Below, in pieces: positions 23,009-34,154 of a stretch of DNA of 64,000 nucleotides; positions within the stretch are counted from its first letter, which is position 1, and each line of letters starts with the position of its first letter. The stretch covers positions 8,308,001 to 8,372,000 of the forward strand of contig JAJTUQ010000001.1 of the NCBI GenBank assembly GCA_021399445.1. The letters are read 5' to 3'. The notes beneath the pieces were generated by a model. The model saw only the letters and a program-made list of their open reading frames with translations, made no database searches and was not told the origin of the DNA. The position numbers and the translations under genes were made by a program. Source of the stretch: Xylogone sp. PMI_703 (taxonomy: Eukaryota > Ascomycota > Leotiomycetes).

Positions 23009-25591
23009 ATGAATGAAAGAGTAGGAGATGCAGCGATTCCACTCACAGTAGATGCTTCTTCATACCCGGCTCTCAGAACCTTGCGGCGTGCATCCAGAGC
23101 CTGTACCACATGTCGTTCCCGCAAAGTTCGTTGTGATGCGCTACGACGGCGTCCTGGACCTTGTACCAACTGTGAACTGAATGGGGATCGATGCACCCTC
23201 CTTGCAAAAAGGTAAGGCCCTATGTCTTCTGCTGTTGTGCTTTTGACGAGATTAACAAGCTCACAAAAGCCGGCGATTTCGTGCCAAGCTACCTCTCACG
23301 GTACAAGAGGAGAGCACGACTGGACGAGAGAGTGCAGATACTACATCGGACCCCATAGTGGCCAATATGAGACCACTTACTCCCGCAACTTCGGGGGAAG
23401 ATAATAGCACAACGCTGGAAGATTCAGCGGCCACGGTCACATCTCTCACAGCTTCGTCTGCAAGTGTTGCTAAAGTCTCAGATCTAGCCTCCATAGGATC
23501 CGATGACCTGCTTTCCCCGCGGTCAACATTTCTAACAGAATGTTCCCAGTTAGATGGTAGCTATGAGACGGATAGCCTGTTACTTCTCGATAATGAGGGG
23601 AATATGAATCCTATTTTCGATCTTTTTACCGGCCATGATCTCACGAACGGAGCTCTCTTAGACCATAATCAGGAGAGTACTATGAGGTTTGTATCGCCTC
23701 ACGCGTGGCTGGATGATTGGCGGCCGCCTCCGCATGTCAACCAAACCGAGTGGGAAGAAATATGTAGCCAGGGGATGCTGAGTCTTCCAACCGTTGATCT
23801 GATCACACACTTGTTTGAACTCTTCTTTACCTATTTCCAGCCCTGTTTCCCTGTTCTGTGCGAGAACAACTTTTATCGAATATTTCACTCGTCTCCGGCT
23901 GGACAGAATACCTTAGAAGTGGAGGAGTGCGCCCCACGGATAAGCTTAGCCTTGCTTAAAGCTGTCATGTTTGTAGCAAGTTCGGTAGGTAGTGCTTAAC
24001 TTTTCAATCGTCCTGCCTTAGGATTAAGCAAATGTCTAATAGCTCTTAGTTTCTGGATGAGGATGATGTGAAGGCAGAAGGGTTTATTTCCATTCGCGAG
24101 ATGTGTGAAGCTTATTACATCCATGCAGAGGTGAGCAAGGTGAGCAAGGTCTCGTTCTTTAGCCACTCAGCTAATAGCACTTCTTGCTGGCTGTAGACAC
24201 TTTATAAACTTGGGTGTACGAAAGATGATTTCGAGGCCGTTCAGCTTTGCCTTTTATTAACCATGAAGCGATCTCATTCCAATAATTTTTTTGACAACGA
24301 ACGCTGGATTGTTGAAGCGGTGGACCGAATGAATGATATAGGGATCATCATCAAGATCAACCAGGACTTACAGTCCGAACCCAAATCTCGACAATGGCGA
24401 AGACTCTATTGTTGCTGGTATTTGCGGGCACAGGGTCTTGTACTTGGCTTGAAAAGTACGAGTAGACCGGACATTCTTGCCGTACCAGTACCTTCCACGT
24501 GTTTATCAGATGTGTACGACGATATCAAGCTATCATGTTTCCTTACATCAGGAATGAGAACTATTGTAGCTGAACTTTTCATGGCACGGGTATCACTTGC
24601 AGCGCGTTCAATCGGCCTCTGTCGTGTCATACTAGACCGATTCCGTCAAGGACGTACGGGGCCGAAACGGTCTACGTTGGGCGAGATTGAAGATTCGGAG
24701 ATCTCATTGAGAGAATGGAGAGCCTCTTACAATCATCTATTCGTACAGACGCTTACAGGATGGTCATCTGGGAGCAATGGCTCCAGTAATAAGAACCCGA
24801 TGGCTGAAGGTGGGACGAATCCTGACGACTTGGCATTCATTGTTGCTCAGAGCATGCTGAAGCTTTCCTACGAGTAAGTACGGTTTCTCCCGGATTTAAT
24901 ACTGGCTGGCCCTAAAAGTCCACAGATATACCATCTCTACGTTGCATCAGACGAGCCTCAGTACGGATCGGAGTACTCTCAGCCCTTGGACTCGAATGGT
25001 TCGGGAGCCTTCTCGAAGAGTGCTTCAGGAATCCGTAGGGAACACGATGCATATTCTCAGGCTTCTCCATGCTCGACGGCTGGTTGGAATTATGCCAGTA
25101 ACGACGTAAGGCGCCCACGAGGAACTGCTTCAGCACTCTCCCTGTTTTCGCATGGCCTGCTGACAGCTTTGCAAAACAGAATAGTTTTCGTATTTATCCC
25201 ACTCACTTTACACTGTCTAGCTCTCAAGACGAGTGTTCGATACGATCCAGCTACAATCGATAATCTTCATGTTTGCGCAAGCACTCTCCAGTGCTTGGCG
25301 GAACGATATCCAGTCAGCGACTTCTTTCAGGAGCTCGTAAATGCTTCTCTCTCGCTGGCCCATAAGAGCATCGCGACCACACCTGAGCAATGGATCTTAA
25401 GAGAGCAAGCAGAGCACCGATCTCGACAAAATAAACACAGCGAGGACCATGACTACAATGTGCGCAAGTCAGGGCGCTGCCACGCTACACCAATCGAGCT
25501 ACTGTCTCTTCCACCACCGCAGATGCACGCAGCGGTCATCCGGTTTCAGGATATGTCTCTTGCAACCATGTCCATCATGGCGGTGAATTAG
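23009..25591 (+). CDS. Zn2Cys6 transcription factor 1
   Basis: About 755 residues from six exons (23009-23211, 23270-23984, 24050-24130, 24197-24873, 24926-25105, 25180-25591). The N-terminal Zn2Cys6 binuclear cluster reads CTTCRSRKVRC, then CTNCELNGDRC, encoded in exon 1 before an intron, as often in fungi. A Ser/Thr-rich linker follows, then the fungal-specific regulatory domain (VDLITHLFELFFTYFQPCFPVL, later STLHQTSLSTDRSTLSPW). Such nuclear factors bind CGG triplets and usually control adjacent pathway genes. The donor of intron 3 is duplicated (GTGAGCAAG twice), which could insert three residues in frame. The last exons were placed by frame and homology-like motifs, so boundaries there are less certain. 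It probably regulates the metabolic block. Confidence 0.8.
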
Positions 25592-26070
25592 TCGAGCCTG
25601 CTTGTAAACGGAAGGTCTGAAAGGTCTGAAAGGCTAACTTTGTGTTATCAAATGTGTATTATCATTGTAGATGTAGAGATGGAACTAATCAAACTCCATC
25701 AACGTAAAACCGAGGCCACATAGCCCTGGTGAGCCCTGCTAAGAGACAAGCAAATCATAAATCAATAATTACAGTAGTTAGTAATTAGGGCTTAAGTCAA
25801 CTCCGACGCCTGCGGGGTTGGGCGTCAGTTAGCTCCTTCAGCGCGACTTCCGGCACAGTACTTGGCGGTCGGACCCCGCAGCTTTGTGGAGAAGTTGTCG
25901 AGCCTGCCGGGTCTCGTCCATCCCTGCCGATGTTGTTCAACTCTTGTAATAACCCTTCGACGACCTCCTTTTTTCCTAGACGCAACAGGGTCTTACTACA
26001 AGTGCTATTGTTCATTTTTTCTTATTTGCAACTCCTGGAGCACCTCTCTCTTGGATGCCAACCAAGCCCA
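25592..26070. other. Intergenic between the two Zn2Cys6 genes
   Basis: This holds the 3' end of the first regulator and the promoter/5' UTR of the second. An in-frame ATG at 25930 could extend the second protein by 47 hydrophobic residues, but such an extension is atypical for the family. Confidence 0.4.
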
Positions 26071-28473
26071 ATGAGTGGAGTGAATAGCAACATGTCCCAA
26101 GCCCTTCCGTCACCTCTCCGAAGGCGCAGCGGTGGAATGTCGAGAAGGGCAAGAGCAGCATGTACACTGTGTCGATGGAGAAAGGTTCGCTGCGATGCTA
26201 CGCATGGCCAGCGCTGCTCGAACTGTATCTTCGAAGATGTCCAGTGTGTTTTCACTCCCAAGCAGCGACGAAGGAAAACACGCGACTGCCCCGAACCCAG
26301 CGCAAGCTCGACTGCTGAGCCTGTTGAGCCTGCTGAGCCTGCTACAGATGAACCATCTTCCACGAATCCCGATCAAACAGGCATTCAGTCAAGCCCAGAC
26401 AAGTTGCACCACGATCCCCCGGTGGCGACAACTGTTGCTAGAGAAGATGGTCACCTTTCCCAAGCTTCTCTCCCGAAGACATCCGTAGAATCCAATGATC
26501 CAACAGGTGCTATATCGCAGGAACCAAACGATGTAGATTGGGGCGATGCCATAAATCAGAGTTTGCCATCACCAGTCTCGCCCAATGCATCCATCGGTAT
26601 CTCCAACGCAGGCACGTCATATTCGGAAATAGAGAAGTCTCTAACGGCACCCATGCTACCGTACTTCGTCAAGTCATTCCCTCACCATCTAACGAGAGAA
26701 GATATCGAGTACCTTCTTCGAAAAGGTGCTTTGACGATTCCTGAGCCGGAACTTCGTGACGCCCTCATTCGTAGCTTTATTGAATTTGTCCATCCATGTC
26801 TCCCTGTTATCGATCTGGAATCTTTCCAGGCCAGTATTGAAGACCCAGAGCAGAATGGAACAGTTAGTTTTCCACTTTTCCAAGCCATCATGTTTGCTGG
26901 GGCTGCTTGGGTGGACATTAAACTCCTCAGGAAGCTGGGATACCTAACTAGAAGAGCTGCGAGAAAAGCCTTCTACTTGAAAGCTAGAGTAAGTAAATCC
27001 GTGCTGGCGCGTGAACTCCAACTGATTAACAAATATCTGCCTTAGTTGTTGTATGACTCAGACTATGAAGAAGATAGATTATGTATTGTACAAACTCTCG
27101 TCCTACTAACTCTGTGGTGGGAAGGGCCGGATGAACAGAAAGATGGATGGTATTGGTCTGGGCTCTCCTTAAGCGTGGCTCGAACTATAGGCCTGAACCG
27201 CACCATTAATAACCGTGACTTGGATCCGCGTTTAAGACGGTTGAGAAGGCAAGTCTGGTGGTGTTGTGTTATGCGGGATACAATAGCATCTTTTGGCTTA
27301 AACAGGGCACCTCGGATTGCAGATTCTGATCATGATATCTCAGTTCTCACTCTGGATGACTTCGAAATCTACCAGCCATATTCCCCGGAGACAAGATGGG
27401 CACTGCCTAGAGATTTCAAGCGTCAGAGACAACTCGCCCTTATTTGTATAAGGATGAGTAAGATCTGTACTATCCTGAGCAAGGTCCTTCAACTGGCGTA
27501 CAACGAAGACCCTGGTGGTCGCACTGGAACCCTCTATTCAAACCAAGAATTAAATGCTTCAGAGATAACTCCTCCACCAGCAAAGCCCCAAATAGACATC
27601 CAGAAACTGAGCCTCTGCGAGGAAGAGCTCCGGACCTGGAAGGAGGAAACCCCAGAAGAGCTCCTCCATCAAAGCCCAACACCAAGTGTGGATAGCCCCA
27701 ATGAGCAAGCTCCCCTTCTGCACCGGGCGATGCTTTCAATGATGTACTTTACGACTCTCCTCAGCCTGCATAGGCCCTGCGTCTTGACAAGTAGTGTAAC
27801 TCGGCCAGGAGAACAACATACCGCTCCCGTAGGCTCGGACACCTCAAGGCAGATGATCCGTTATGCTGCTGCCTTGACTAATAAGCTTGTAATGGATTTA
27901 TATCAGGCTGACCTAATGCGGCTTTTACCAGCAACTGGGATAAGTTCTCTCATCCCAGTCAGTATCAGCCACGTTTTCGACATGAAATCTGGCGATGAGA
28001 ATATTAGACGAGAGGGGTCGCAGCGCCTTGAGGAATGCAAGCAAGCTCTCCGAGAACTTGCTGATGCACATATAGCTGCAGAATGGGCTGTAAATTTTTT
28101 GAGCTTCGTGGCTTCGCAAGTGAAGCTTACAAGCAACAATCCCCGTCGAAGAATACCAGGTATGATTAGAGGAGAAATCAAATGGAATGTTCAGACCCAG
28201 GCACAATCAACCGAGATAGCGTCTGCACCTCAAAGGAATTTCGAACCGCCACAGAAAGCTCTAACATCTAGAATATCTGGGACTGATGCTTCAGAATCCT
28301 CGCAGGCATGGGCATTGCAATATCAAGATATTCTCCACTGTCCGACTGTTCCTTCCCCAAGCGATCATGCTCCTTCGCCAGATAACCTCTCTAACATGAT
28401 CAATTTTCCAGAAATATGGTTGGATTTCACAGCTTCCGTTGATAACATAATGGATATTAATTTAGGAGGATGA
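26071..28473 (+). CDS. Zn2Cys6 transcription factor 2
   Basis: 781 residues from two exons (26071-26988, 27046-28473; intron GTAAGT...CCTTAG). The binuclear cluster near residue 30 reads CTLCRWRKVRC, then CSNCIFEDVQC, preceded by a basic stretch RRRSGGMSRRAR. An acidic/Pro low-complexity segment (EPVEPAEPAT) follows. The fungal transcription factor domain contains PCLPVIDLESF, LLTLWWEGPDEQKDGWYW, SVARTIGLNR and RRLRRQVWWCCVMRD. This layout matches the cutinase/fatty-acid-regulator-like group of fungal activators, though the target is unknown. It is in tandem with the first regulator and on the same strand. The start at 26071 is chosen because it places the DNA-binding domain near the N-terminus. 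Confidence 0.85.
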
Positions 28474-28870
28474 TAGCCAAACAGTTCGTTGAAATTGAGC
28501 TATCATGTGCACAAGGAGTCTTGATGACGGCTAGCCGTCAAAGCATCGGATACAGTGTGAATAGCACTGACAAAAGCTAGACAAAGCACTAGTTATGGAG
28601 AGGTCACACAGATTGGGAGCCGTTATAATTGAGAGCAGGAGAAGCATGTTGTTTATGAATAATTAAAAGGATCAGACTATTTCTCTGAAGGATTAGATGA
28701 ATAACGCTGACTCAGACACTACTATATTACTATCCAAGTACCGCCAGTAACCACGATCCATAATGGCTATAATAATAGACTCCACTATATCATACTACTT
28801 CATCTACGTCTCAGAACTCACGAGGAATCCATGTCCTGCCTTACTAAGCTTATATTTGATTCTCTCTCCT
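28474..28870. other. Intergenic between convergent genes
   Basis: About 400 bases between the 3' ends of the second Zn2Cys6 regulator and the metallo-beta-lactamase-fold gene. No gene or distinct element is visible. Confidence 0.5.
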
Positions 28871-30010
28871 TTACTCTACACCGTATACGTCGACGGCATT
28901 GTTGTAATCCTTCAAGAAACCCCATCTCGCCCTCTTTGCCAAATCTCTCTTCTTCCAATCCCGCAGGGAACCGTGTGGGAACCACGTCATTCCAACCTCG
29001 GGCTCTAGCAGGCTTGCATCATGAGCAATGATAACAAAGACACTGTCGAGCGCATCAAACTCCTGCATTAACCCACAGGAATGATGGGCTTGTTTCTTGT
29101 CGAAGGGGATTCCATCATTAATTTCATAGAAAGGAGCTGTTCCTTTCTTGGCAGGATGGATGGCTTCGAAAATATGACCAGGGCATACAGCGGGATAGGC
29201 CTTCTTGCGAGGCGACGGTGTAATACTTTTGGGTAGTGGTAGGTACTCAGTGGGTCTGAATTCGCCACCATGATGAGCCGTGTCGCCGCCCATGAGGATG
29301 AATGTATCTTCACCGTCGCCTTCGGAGGTTGAGGTCACGCGCGCAAGGCCACTGATATGGCCAATAGCGTGGCCAGGTGCGTCGAGGAGGTAGAACGAAC
29401 CATCGCCGAAGAAGTCATATCCACGATAATTGCCAATCTTCAGCGGGTCCTTCTCGAAGTCAATAGTGATTGTCTCACGGCCGGCGAAATCAGACTCCAG
29501 GAGCACGCTATCAGGATTGGTTGGATAGGCTGGACAAAAAGCCTCGGTGGTTCCGGGTCCAACAATCAAATTGGTGGAACCGGGGAAGGTGGATGGATCG
29601 CCGATATGGTCATAATGCCAATGAGACCAAATGATAGCTTCAATGGCACCACCTTTTGCGTCGACTCCATTCTCTTGGAGGATGTCGACGACCGATTTCT
29701 CAACTTCGATCTTCCAGTGTGGTTGAGTGACGAGGTCCAAAACCTTGGGTGGAAGATTCCTCCAGTCCTTTCGGCAGCCCAGATCGAACAACAACTTGCG
29801 TCCAGTAGTGTGTTCAATCAAGAATGAGAATGCCGGACCTCTGAGAATCTCATGGCCTGGCATAACAGGACTCATAAAGCTACCTAGTGGCACTTCCATA
29901 GCCCCGGTAGTGTTAATAATACTGACTTTGATACTGGCTCCCGCCGGGATGCGGAACTCTGGTGCCGGCTTAGGCGTGTGGAGGTATTCGTCCACAGAGA
30001 TAGAGCCCAT
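28871..30010 (-). CDS. Metallo-beta-lactamase-fold hydrolase (lactonase-like)
   Basis: Single exon, 379 residues. The metal-binding signature HWHYDHIGD (HxHxDH) is near residue 130. It is followed by His in APGHAIGH, the bridging Asp in GGDTAHHGGE and a C-terminal His in VIIAHDAS, so the di-metal site looks complete. The family hydrolyses lactones, thioesters or esters (for example AHL-lactonase-like and polyketide-release enzymes). No signal peptide, so probably cytosolic. It is divergent from 3-hydroxyisobutyrate dehydrogenase, with about 650 bases between starts holding two CCGCGG palindromes. In this neighbourhood a lactone made by the BVMO is a plausible substrate. The alternative is an unrelated detoxifying hydrolase. 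Confidence 0.88.
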   Translation of the reverse strand: MGSISVDEYLHTPKPAPEFRIPAGASIKVSIINTTGAMEVPLGSFMSPVMPGHEILRGPAFSFLIEHTTGRKLLFDLGCRKDWRNLPPKVLDLVTQPHWKIEVEKSVVDILQENGVDAKGGAIEAIIWSHWHYDHIGDPSTFPGSTNLIVGPGTTEAFCPAYPTNPDSVLLESDFAGRETITIDFEKDPLKIGNYRGYDFFGDGSFYLLDAPGHAIGHISGLARVTSTSEGDGEDTFILMGGDTAHHGGEFRPTEYLPLPKSITPSPRKKAYPAVCPGHIFEAIHPAKKGTAPFYEINDGIPFDKKQAHHSCGLMQEFDALDSVFVIIAHDASLLEPEVGMTWFPHGSLRDWKKRDLAKRARWGFLKDYNNAVDVYGVE

Positions 30011-30660
30011 CGTGTTAATGTCGCTTGTTTTACTTTAAGAGAAGAAAATATTCGTTTGATTCACTTGAAATATCAAGAGAGAATAATTCATGTCTACTGC
30101 AAAAGCTCTTCTAAACGGTTCAAATACATTTTGAAGACGGGAGGGGCCGCCTGCTTCCCCTCTTACCCTGACCATGAGGATACGAAAGTCTTCAGGAATC
30201 CAGCCTCTTGACCTAGTATTGGCAATCTGTTCTTCCACTGCTCACCAGATTGAGTATCCGTGGTTAACGTTATTTTGAGGAGACCGGTCTGGCCGCTGAG
30301 ATGGGAATCACCGCGGGCCGCGGCCCAAGCAGCCGCACCGCCGCTCAAGAGATGTCAATTCAGTGAATCTGGAAACTAACCCTCGACTCTCCTCTAACTC
30401 TCCATCTGACAGATGAACTAAAGACACCTCTGAATTAACTTATCGCTTACCAGCTGTTTCGTAACAACGGCTATCGGTTTTGCCTCGGCGAATTGCGGAC
30501 TCTCCATGAAGCACTGCACAGTAGCTCGTCTAGTTGGGACTGGGAAAGGTCACAAGCACGCAATATACCCCAAAGAGAAAGCATTAAGCTCTGTGAGGAA
30601 ACACTTGTCTAAACGTTCAATCTCTCCAGTAGCTTTATCTAATCACACGAAATTTGAACA
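30011..30660. promoter_or_regulatory. Divergent promoter region with CCGCGG palindromes
   Basis: The 650 bases separate the starts of the metallo-beta-lactamase-fold gene (minus) and 3-hydroxyisobutyrate dehydrogenase (plus). At 30311-30323 two CCGCGG palindromes overlap in CCGCGGGCCGCGG. The 10-mer GCCGCGGCCC (30317-30326) recurs exactly at 33936-33945, upstream of other cluster genes. CGG/CCG triplets are the usual half-sites of Zn2Cys6 proteins; binding here is inferred. Confidence 0.4.
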
Positions 30661-31771
30661 ATGGCATCGATCGTGGTAAGGAGGAGAGGTTGGAGAGTAC
30701 AAAATATACGGTCTCATATAGGACGAAAGTTCACAACATCGGCTTTTCGACAGACAACGTATGGGTTTGTGGGTCTAGGAGCTATGGGTGAGGAATGATC
30801 TTCTTGGGGAAAAACTGAAACTTTCTAACAGACCACGCCCCACAGGATATCCCATGGCAAAGAATATTCTTGCGAAAGCTGCACCAGAAGATCGCTTGGT
30901 TGTTTACGATACAAATATAGAAACCACCAAGAGATTTGCAAAAGAAGCTATGGTATCAACTTCGAATAAAGAAAAGGTTACAGTGGCCTTAACACCTGTA
31001 GAAGCTGCGGCTCAAAGTGAAACAATAATCACGGTTCTCCCAACCCCAGACATTGTCAAACGGCTGTTCCAGGAGATTGTACCAGCTCTTCCAGATTCAG
31101 AAACACGTCTCTTTATTGATTGCTCGACTATTGACCCTGGCAGCTCGCGATCTGTGGCATCTCTGGTTCAAAGTTCGGGGAAAGGTATATTTATCGATGC
31201 ACCAATGTCAGGCGGCGTCATTGGAGCAGTTGCTGGTAGCTTAACATTCATGATAGGCTTTCCAGCTTCAGCGCGCGACTTGGTTGACTCCCGTGTTAAA
31301 CCCGTGCTAGAGATGCTTGGTCGCAAAATTTGGGAAATGGGTGATCAGGGAGCAGGCCTCTCAGCAAAGATTGCTAATAATTATCTTGTGTCAATTTGTA
31401 ACATTGCCACTGCGGAAGCATTTGATCTGGGTATAAAATGGGGACTCGACCCAAAAGCCCTCGCTGATGTGATAAATTCAAGCACTGGGCGAAACTGGGT
31501 GAGCGAGGTCAACAACCCGCTTCCTGGGATCAGTCTGAACGCTCCAGCAAGCAGGAACTATGAAGGTGGATTTGCCGTCAGTTTGATGAAGAAGGATCTG
31601 AAGCTTGCAAAAATAGCAGCCCAAGAATGTGGTGCCAAATTGCAACTTGCCAATCAAGCGGAGGAGGTGTATTCCGCTACAGAACAAGAGGGATATTTTA
31701 ATAAAGACGTAAGCGTGGTATATAAATATTTGCAAGACCAGAGTTTGCAAGTCCCGAAGAAAGGAGTATAG
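30661..31771 (+). CDS. 3-hydroxyisobutyrate dehydrogenase, mitochondrial type
   Basis: 350 residues from two exons (30661-30787, 30846-31771; intron GTGAGG...CACAG). Residues 1-33 are Arg-rich without acids (RRRGWRVQNIRSHIGRKF), a mitochondrial presequence. The NAD-binding motif GFVGLGAMGYPMAKN spans the intron. The beta-hydroxyacid dehydrogenase substrate motif is DAPMSGGVIGAVAGSLTFM, and the catalytic Lys is in GAGLSAKIANNYL. The reaction oxidises 3-hydroxyisobutyrate to methylmalonate semialdehyde, the step just before the MMSDH encoded at 16202-18036. In most genomes these valine-pathway genes are not clustered, so their presence 13 kb apart among BVMO, hydrolase and regulator genes suggests recruitment to a special pathway. 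A related beta-hydroxyacid could also be the substrate. Confidence 0.9.
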
Positions 31772-33127
31772 ATTTAAGTATTGTCTAATATTTCTTCGGC
31801 ATATCAGATTATCACACAATATAAGGCGTAGGGTAGCTTAAATCTGAGTCAAGTCCCGCAAACTACAAGCCATCAGTCATCCTACAGAATCTGCTTTTAC
31901 CACCCAGATTTTCTGTGTTGAGGATCAAGAACGTACCAGAATAACTGCCGCTGTTCCATTACACATATACAAGGTATACATAGGCTATAAAATATCATAT
32001 ACTTCTATTTAAATGCTATCTAGCCTCTCTATGTATAGAATATAATTTTAGAGTCCTCAATTAAATTTTTCCACCATAAGTCGTACCGTAATAACACCAT
32101 AGGATGGTCAATTCAGTTCAATGTTTTATCCCTTCACGGATCAGACTTCCATTCTAACCAAACTCAAATTGCGTCTAACGAGCAGCTGTGACGAGATCCT
32201 GATAGATGCGCTATATTAATAGTCTATGATAATAGCAACAGACAACCAAGTCACTATGAATGGCAACAACCCTGGCATGGTCGTAGTCATGACACTAGTT
32301 AGTTTTCTTTAATTAGGCTCATCATTTTAATTTAAAATCATCACCGATTCATATAGTAATTTTGGTGGTTCCATTCTTGTAAAGACGTCTTACTTGCCAA
32401 TGACGTTTGTCTTACACTATGGACGTAGGATACTCAGAATTACACAGGCTGTAGTAGCACTTAGCGAGCACTGCGAAGCAACAGTATCAAAATTTTTGTC
32501 ATAAGTCAATGTATGGATATTTTCCCAGTACATTTCCTTGTGAAGACGTCTCTGAACATCTCAAAGATATCGATGAAGATCAATCTGATACAAAAAAAAC
32601 ATTTAGAATATAATAATTATCATAGGACGCAAAGTATTTAGCTCCACACCCCATCCACAAGGATATATGTATGATCGTGATAAAAATAGGCTCCAGCGTA
32701 AATCAAGAACCTGAGTCAAGGGTGCAATTATTTTTAGTAAAAATACTCAACAGCTGAGGATTCTAAATGATAACAATATTTCGTCGCACACATATACATT
32801 CTTTTCAACCCAATTCAAGAATCTTTATTCGGGATATGTCAGAACACAGATATGTTCTAGCCCATACACCAATATATTCGCTTCGTAAATGGGCAGTTAC
32901 GTATGATTTACGTATGGGCCAGCCCATTTACGAAGCGAATATATTGGTGTATGGGCTAGAACAGATATATAGCAGTATAAGTAGACAGGCAACAGGAGAT
33001 TTCCTTTTGCTCTGACAGGATAGGCAACAATAGTATCTCTAGGTAGCATATATTGTAACCATAGCTTATAATAAATCCTTGATCTACTTCTCGGTGCAAG
33101 TAGCTGTATAAAAAAAGCAAAATTGGA
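31772..33127. other. AT-rich intergenic region with a palindromic element
   Basis: No gene seen. The region contains the 111-base inverted-repeat element described separately (32853-32963). Open stretches across it are a product of the palindrome, not a gene. Confidence 0.5.
32853..32963. mobile_element. 111-base element with perfect 42-base inverted arms
   Basis: The left arm (32853-32894, beginning TGTTCTAGCCCATACACC) is the exact reverse complement of the right arm (32922-32963). They are separated by a 27-base spacer (32895-32921) that itself contains TTACGTATG twice. The tetranucleotide GATA lies immediately outside both arms (32849-32852 and 32964-32967), like a target-site duplication. 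No coding capacity. It is most like a fold-back or MITE-type insertion of recent origin, as the arms have not diverged. Alternatively it is a palindrome created by an inverted duplication during repair. Confidence 0.75.
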
Positions 33128-33616
33128 TCAATTTACTACTTTATATACTTGATAGTCAACCGCCTGTCCTTGATCATCAACAACAATACGACCCTGTCCA
33201 ACAAAAATGTTTTCTTCTAACCATTTATATTTCTGGCCACTCGCCTCGATAACCGGAGTAATCCAAAAATGATGGTCTCCATATGAAGTTGTTTTACCAG
33301 CATCGCCCGCGACGAACTTCCTCAAGGCTTCATCTGCCTTCAAGATGCCAGGATAATGAAGATATATATACTCTCCATCGTCGGTTTTTGCCTGAAACCG
33401 TACATCCAAGTAGGCTAATCCGGTCGAATGATCTATTGTTTGCCAGTCACTGCCTCCAGGGAGAATAGTTCCGCGTATATTTGGTCCCTCAATGAATCCA
33501 TGCGTAACTGGAAAGATGATCCTATGGGGGCCAGATCTAATTGATCCCAGATTTGAGATATCATCTTTGCCGAGATAACCTCTCAGGTTAAAGACAGGTT
33601 CGAGTTTGGGTGTCAT
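33128..33616 (-). CDS. DUF3237-family protein
   Basis: Single exon, 162 residues, ATG at 33616. The sequence fits DUF3237 (a small beta-barrel family): KLEPVFNLRGYLG at the start, the core motif THGFIEGPNIRGTILPGGSDW, then DVRFQAKTDDGEYIYLHYPG and a C-terminal VGQGRIVVDDQG. The family is common in bacteria and fungi, often beside oxidoreductases and in secondary-metabolite or catabolic clusters. Its biochemical role is not established in what I know. No signal peptide. It shares orientation with the downstream-lying BVMO (34155-36237), and the intervening segment carries the GCCGCGGCCC motif. Confidence 0.8.
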   Translation of the reverse strand: MTPKLEPVFNLRGYLGKDDISNLGSIRSGPHRIIFPVTHGFIEGPNIRGTILPGGSDWQTIDHSTGLAYLDVRFQAKTDDGEYIYLHYPGILKADEALRKFVAGDAGKTTSYGDHHFWITPVIEASGQKYKWLEENIFVGQGRIVVDDQGQAVDYQVYKVVN

Positions 33617-34154
33617 TTCAAAATTCTATAATGACGTATTACTAGCTGTCCTATTACATTCTTAAATAGCACTTACGTTATTGTAATTCTCCAGCGGGTA
33701 TTCAAACTCTCTGGATCCCTTTTCAGTTATAAATACTACCGCCTCTATTATTGTAGGAATGATTGAAAAGAGAGAGCAAGTTGTCTCTCTTGGTTAAATA
33801 GCCCTTTTAAGACTAGTTCTGTTACTAACAGTCAAGTTCAATATGGAGGACTAAAGCGTTAAGTGGTATCATGAGAGCTGAAAATGAAAGAAAAATATTT
33901 ATAGCTTCTTCTACAAAGCCAGCATGACATAGCAAGCCGCGGCCCGAACTCGGGTAAGTGTATTATTAGTTACAGCTTTAGTCAATAGGAAGCTTATTAG
34001 AGTCATGATGCCTCAGTAAATACGTTTGATTATAGTATGAGCGCGGATTGAACGCGAAAGCAGGATAGTTCCATTTATCCCTTGTTCTAACTCTAGTTAT
34101 ATTTCCTCTACTCCAACACAGTTCCAATAAGAATTTCTTGCGGACTATTTCGTA
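33617..34154. promoter_or_regulatory. Promoter region of the DUF3237 gene
   Basis: 538 bases between the DUF3237 start and the BVMO stop, both on the minus strand. GCCGCGGCCC occurs at 33936-33945, identical to a 10-mer at 30317-30326. No gene seen. Confidence 0.4.

Noticed and set aside
25930..26070. Upstream in-frame ATG extending Zn2Cys6 factor 2 by 47 residues.
   Set aside because: The extension is hydrophobic and unlike family N-termini; more likely 5' leader.
32767..33015. 82-codon open frame across the palindrome.
   Set aside because: It is created by the inverted repeat; both arms read in complementary frames and there is no family likeness.
33930..33950. GCCCGAACTCGGG, resembling a tRNA T-arm.
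   Set aside because: No acceptor, D or anticodon arms can be folded around it.
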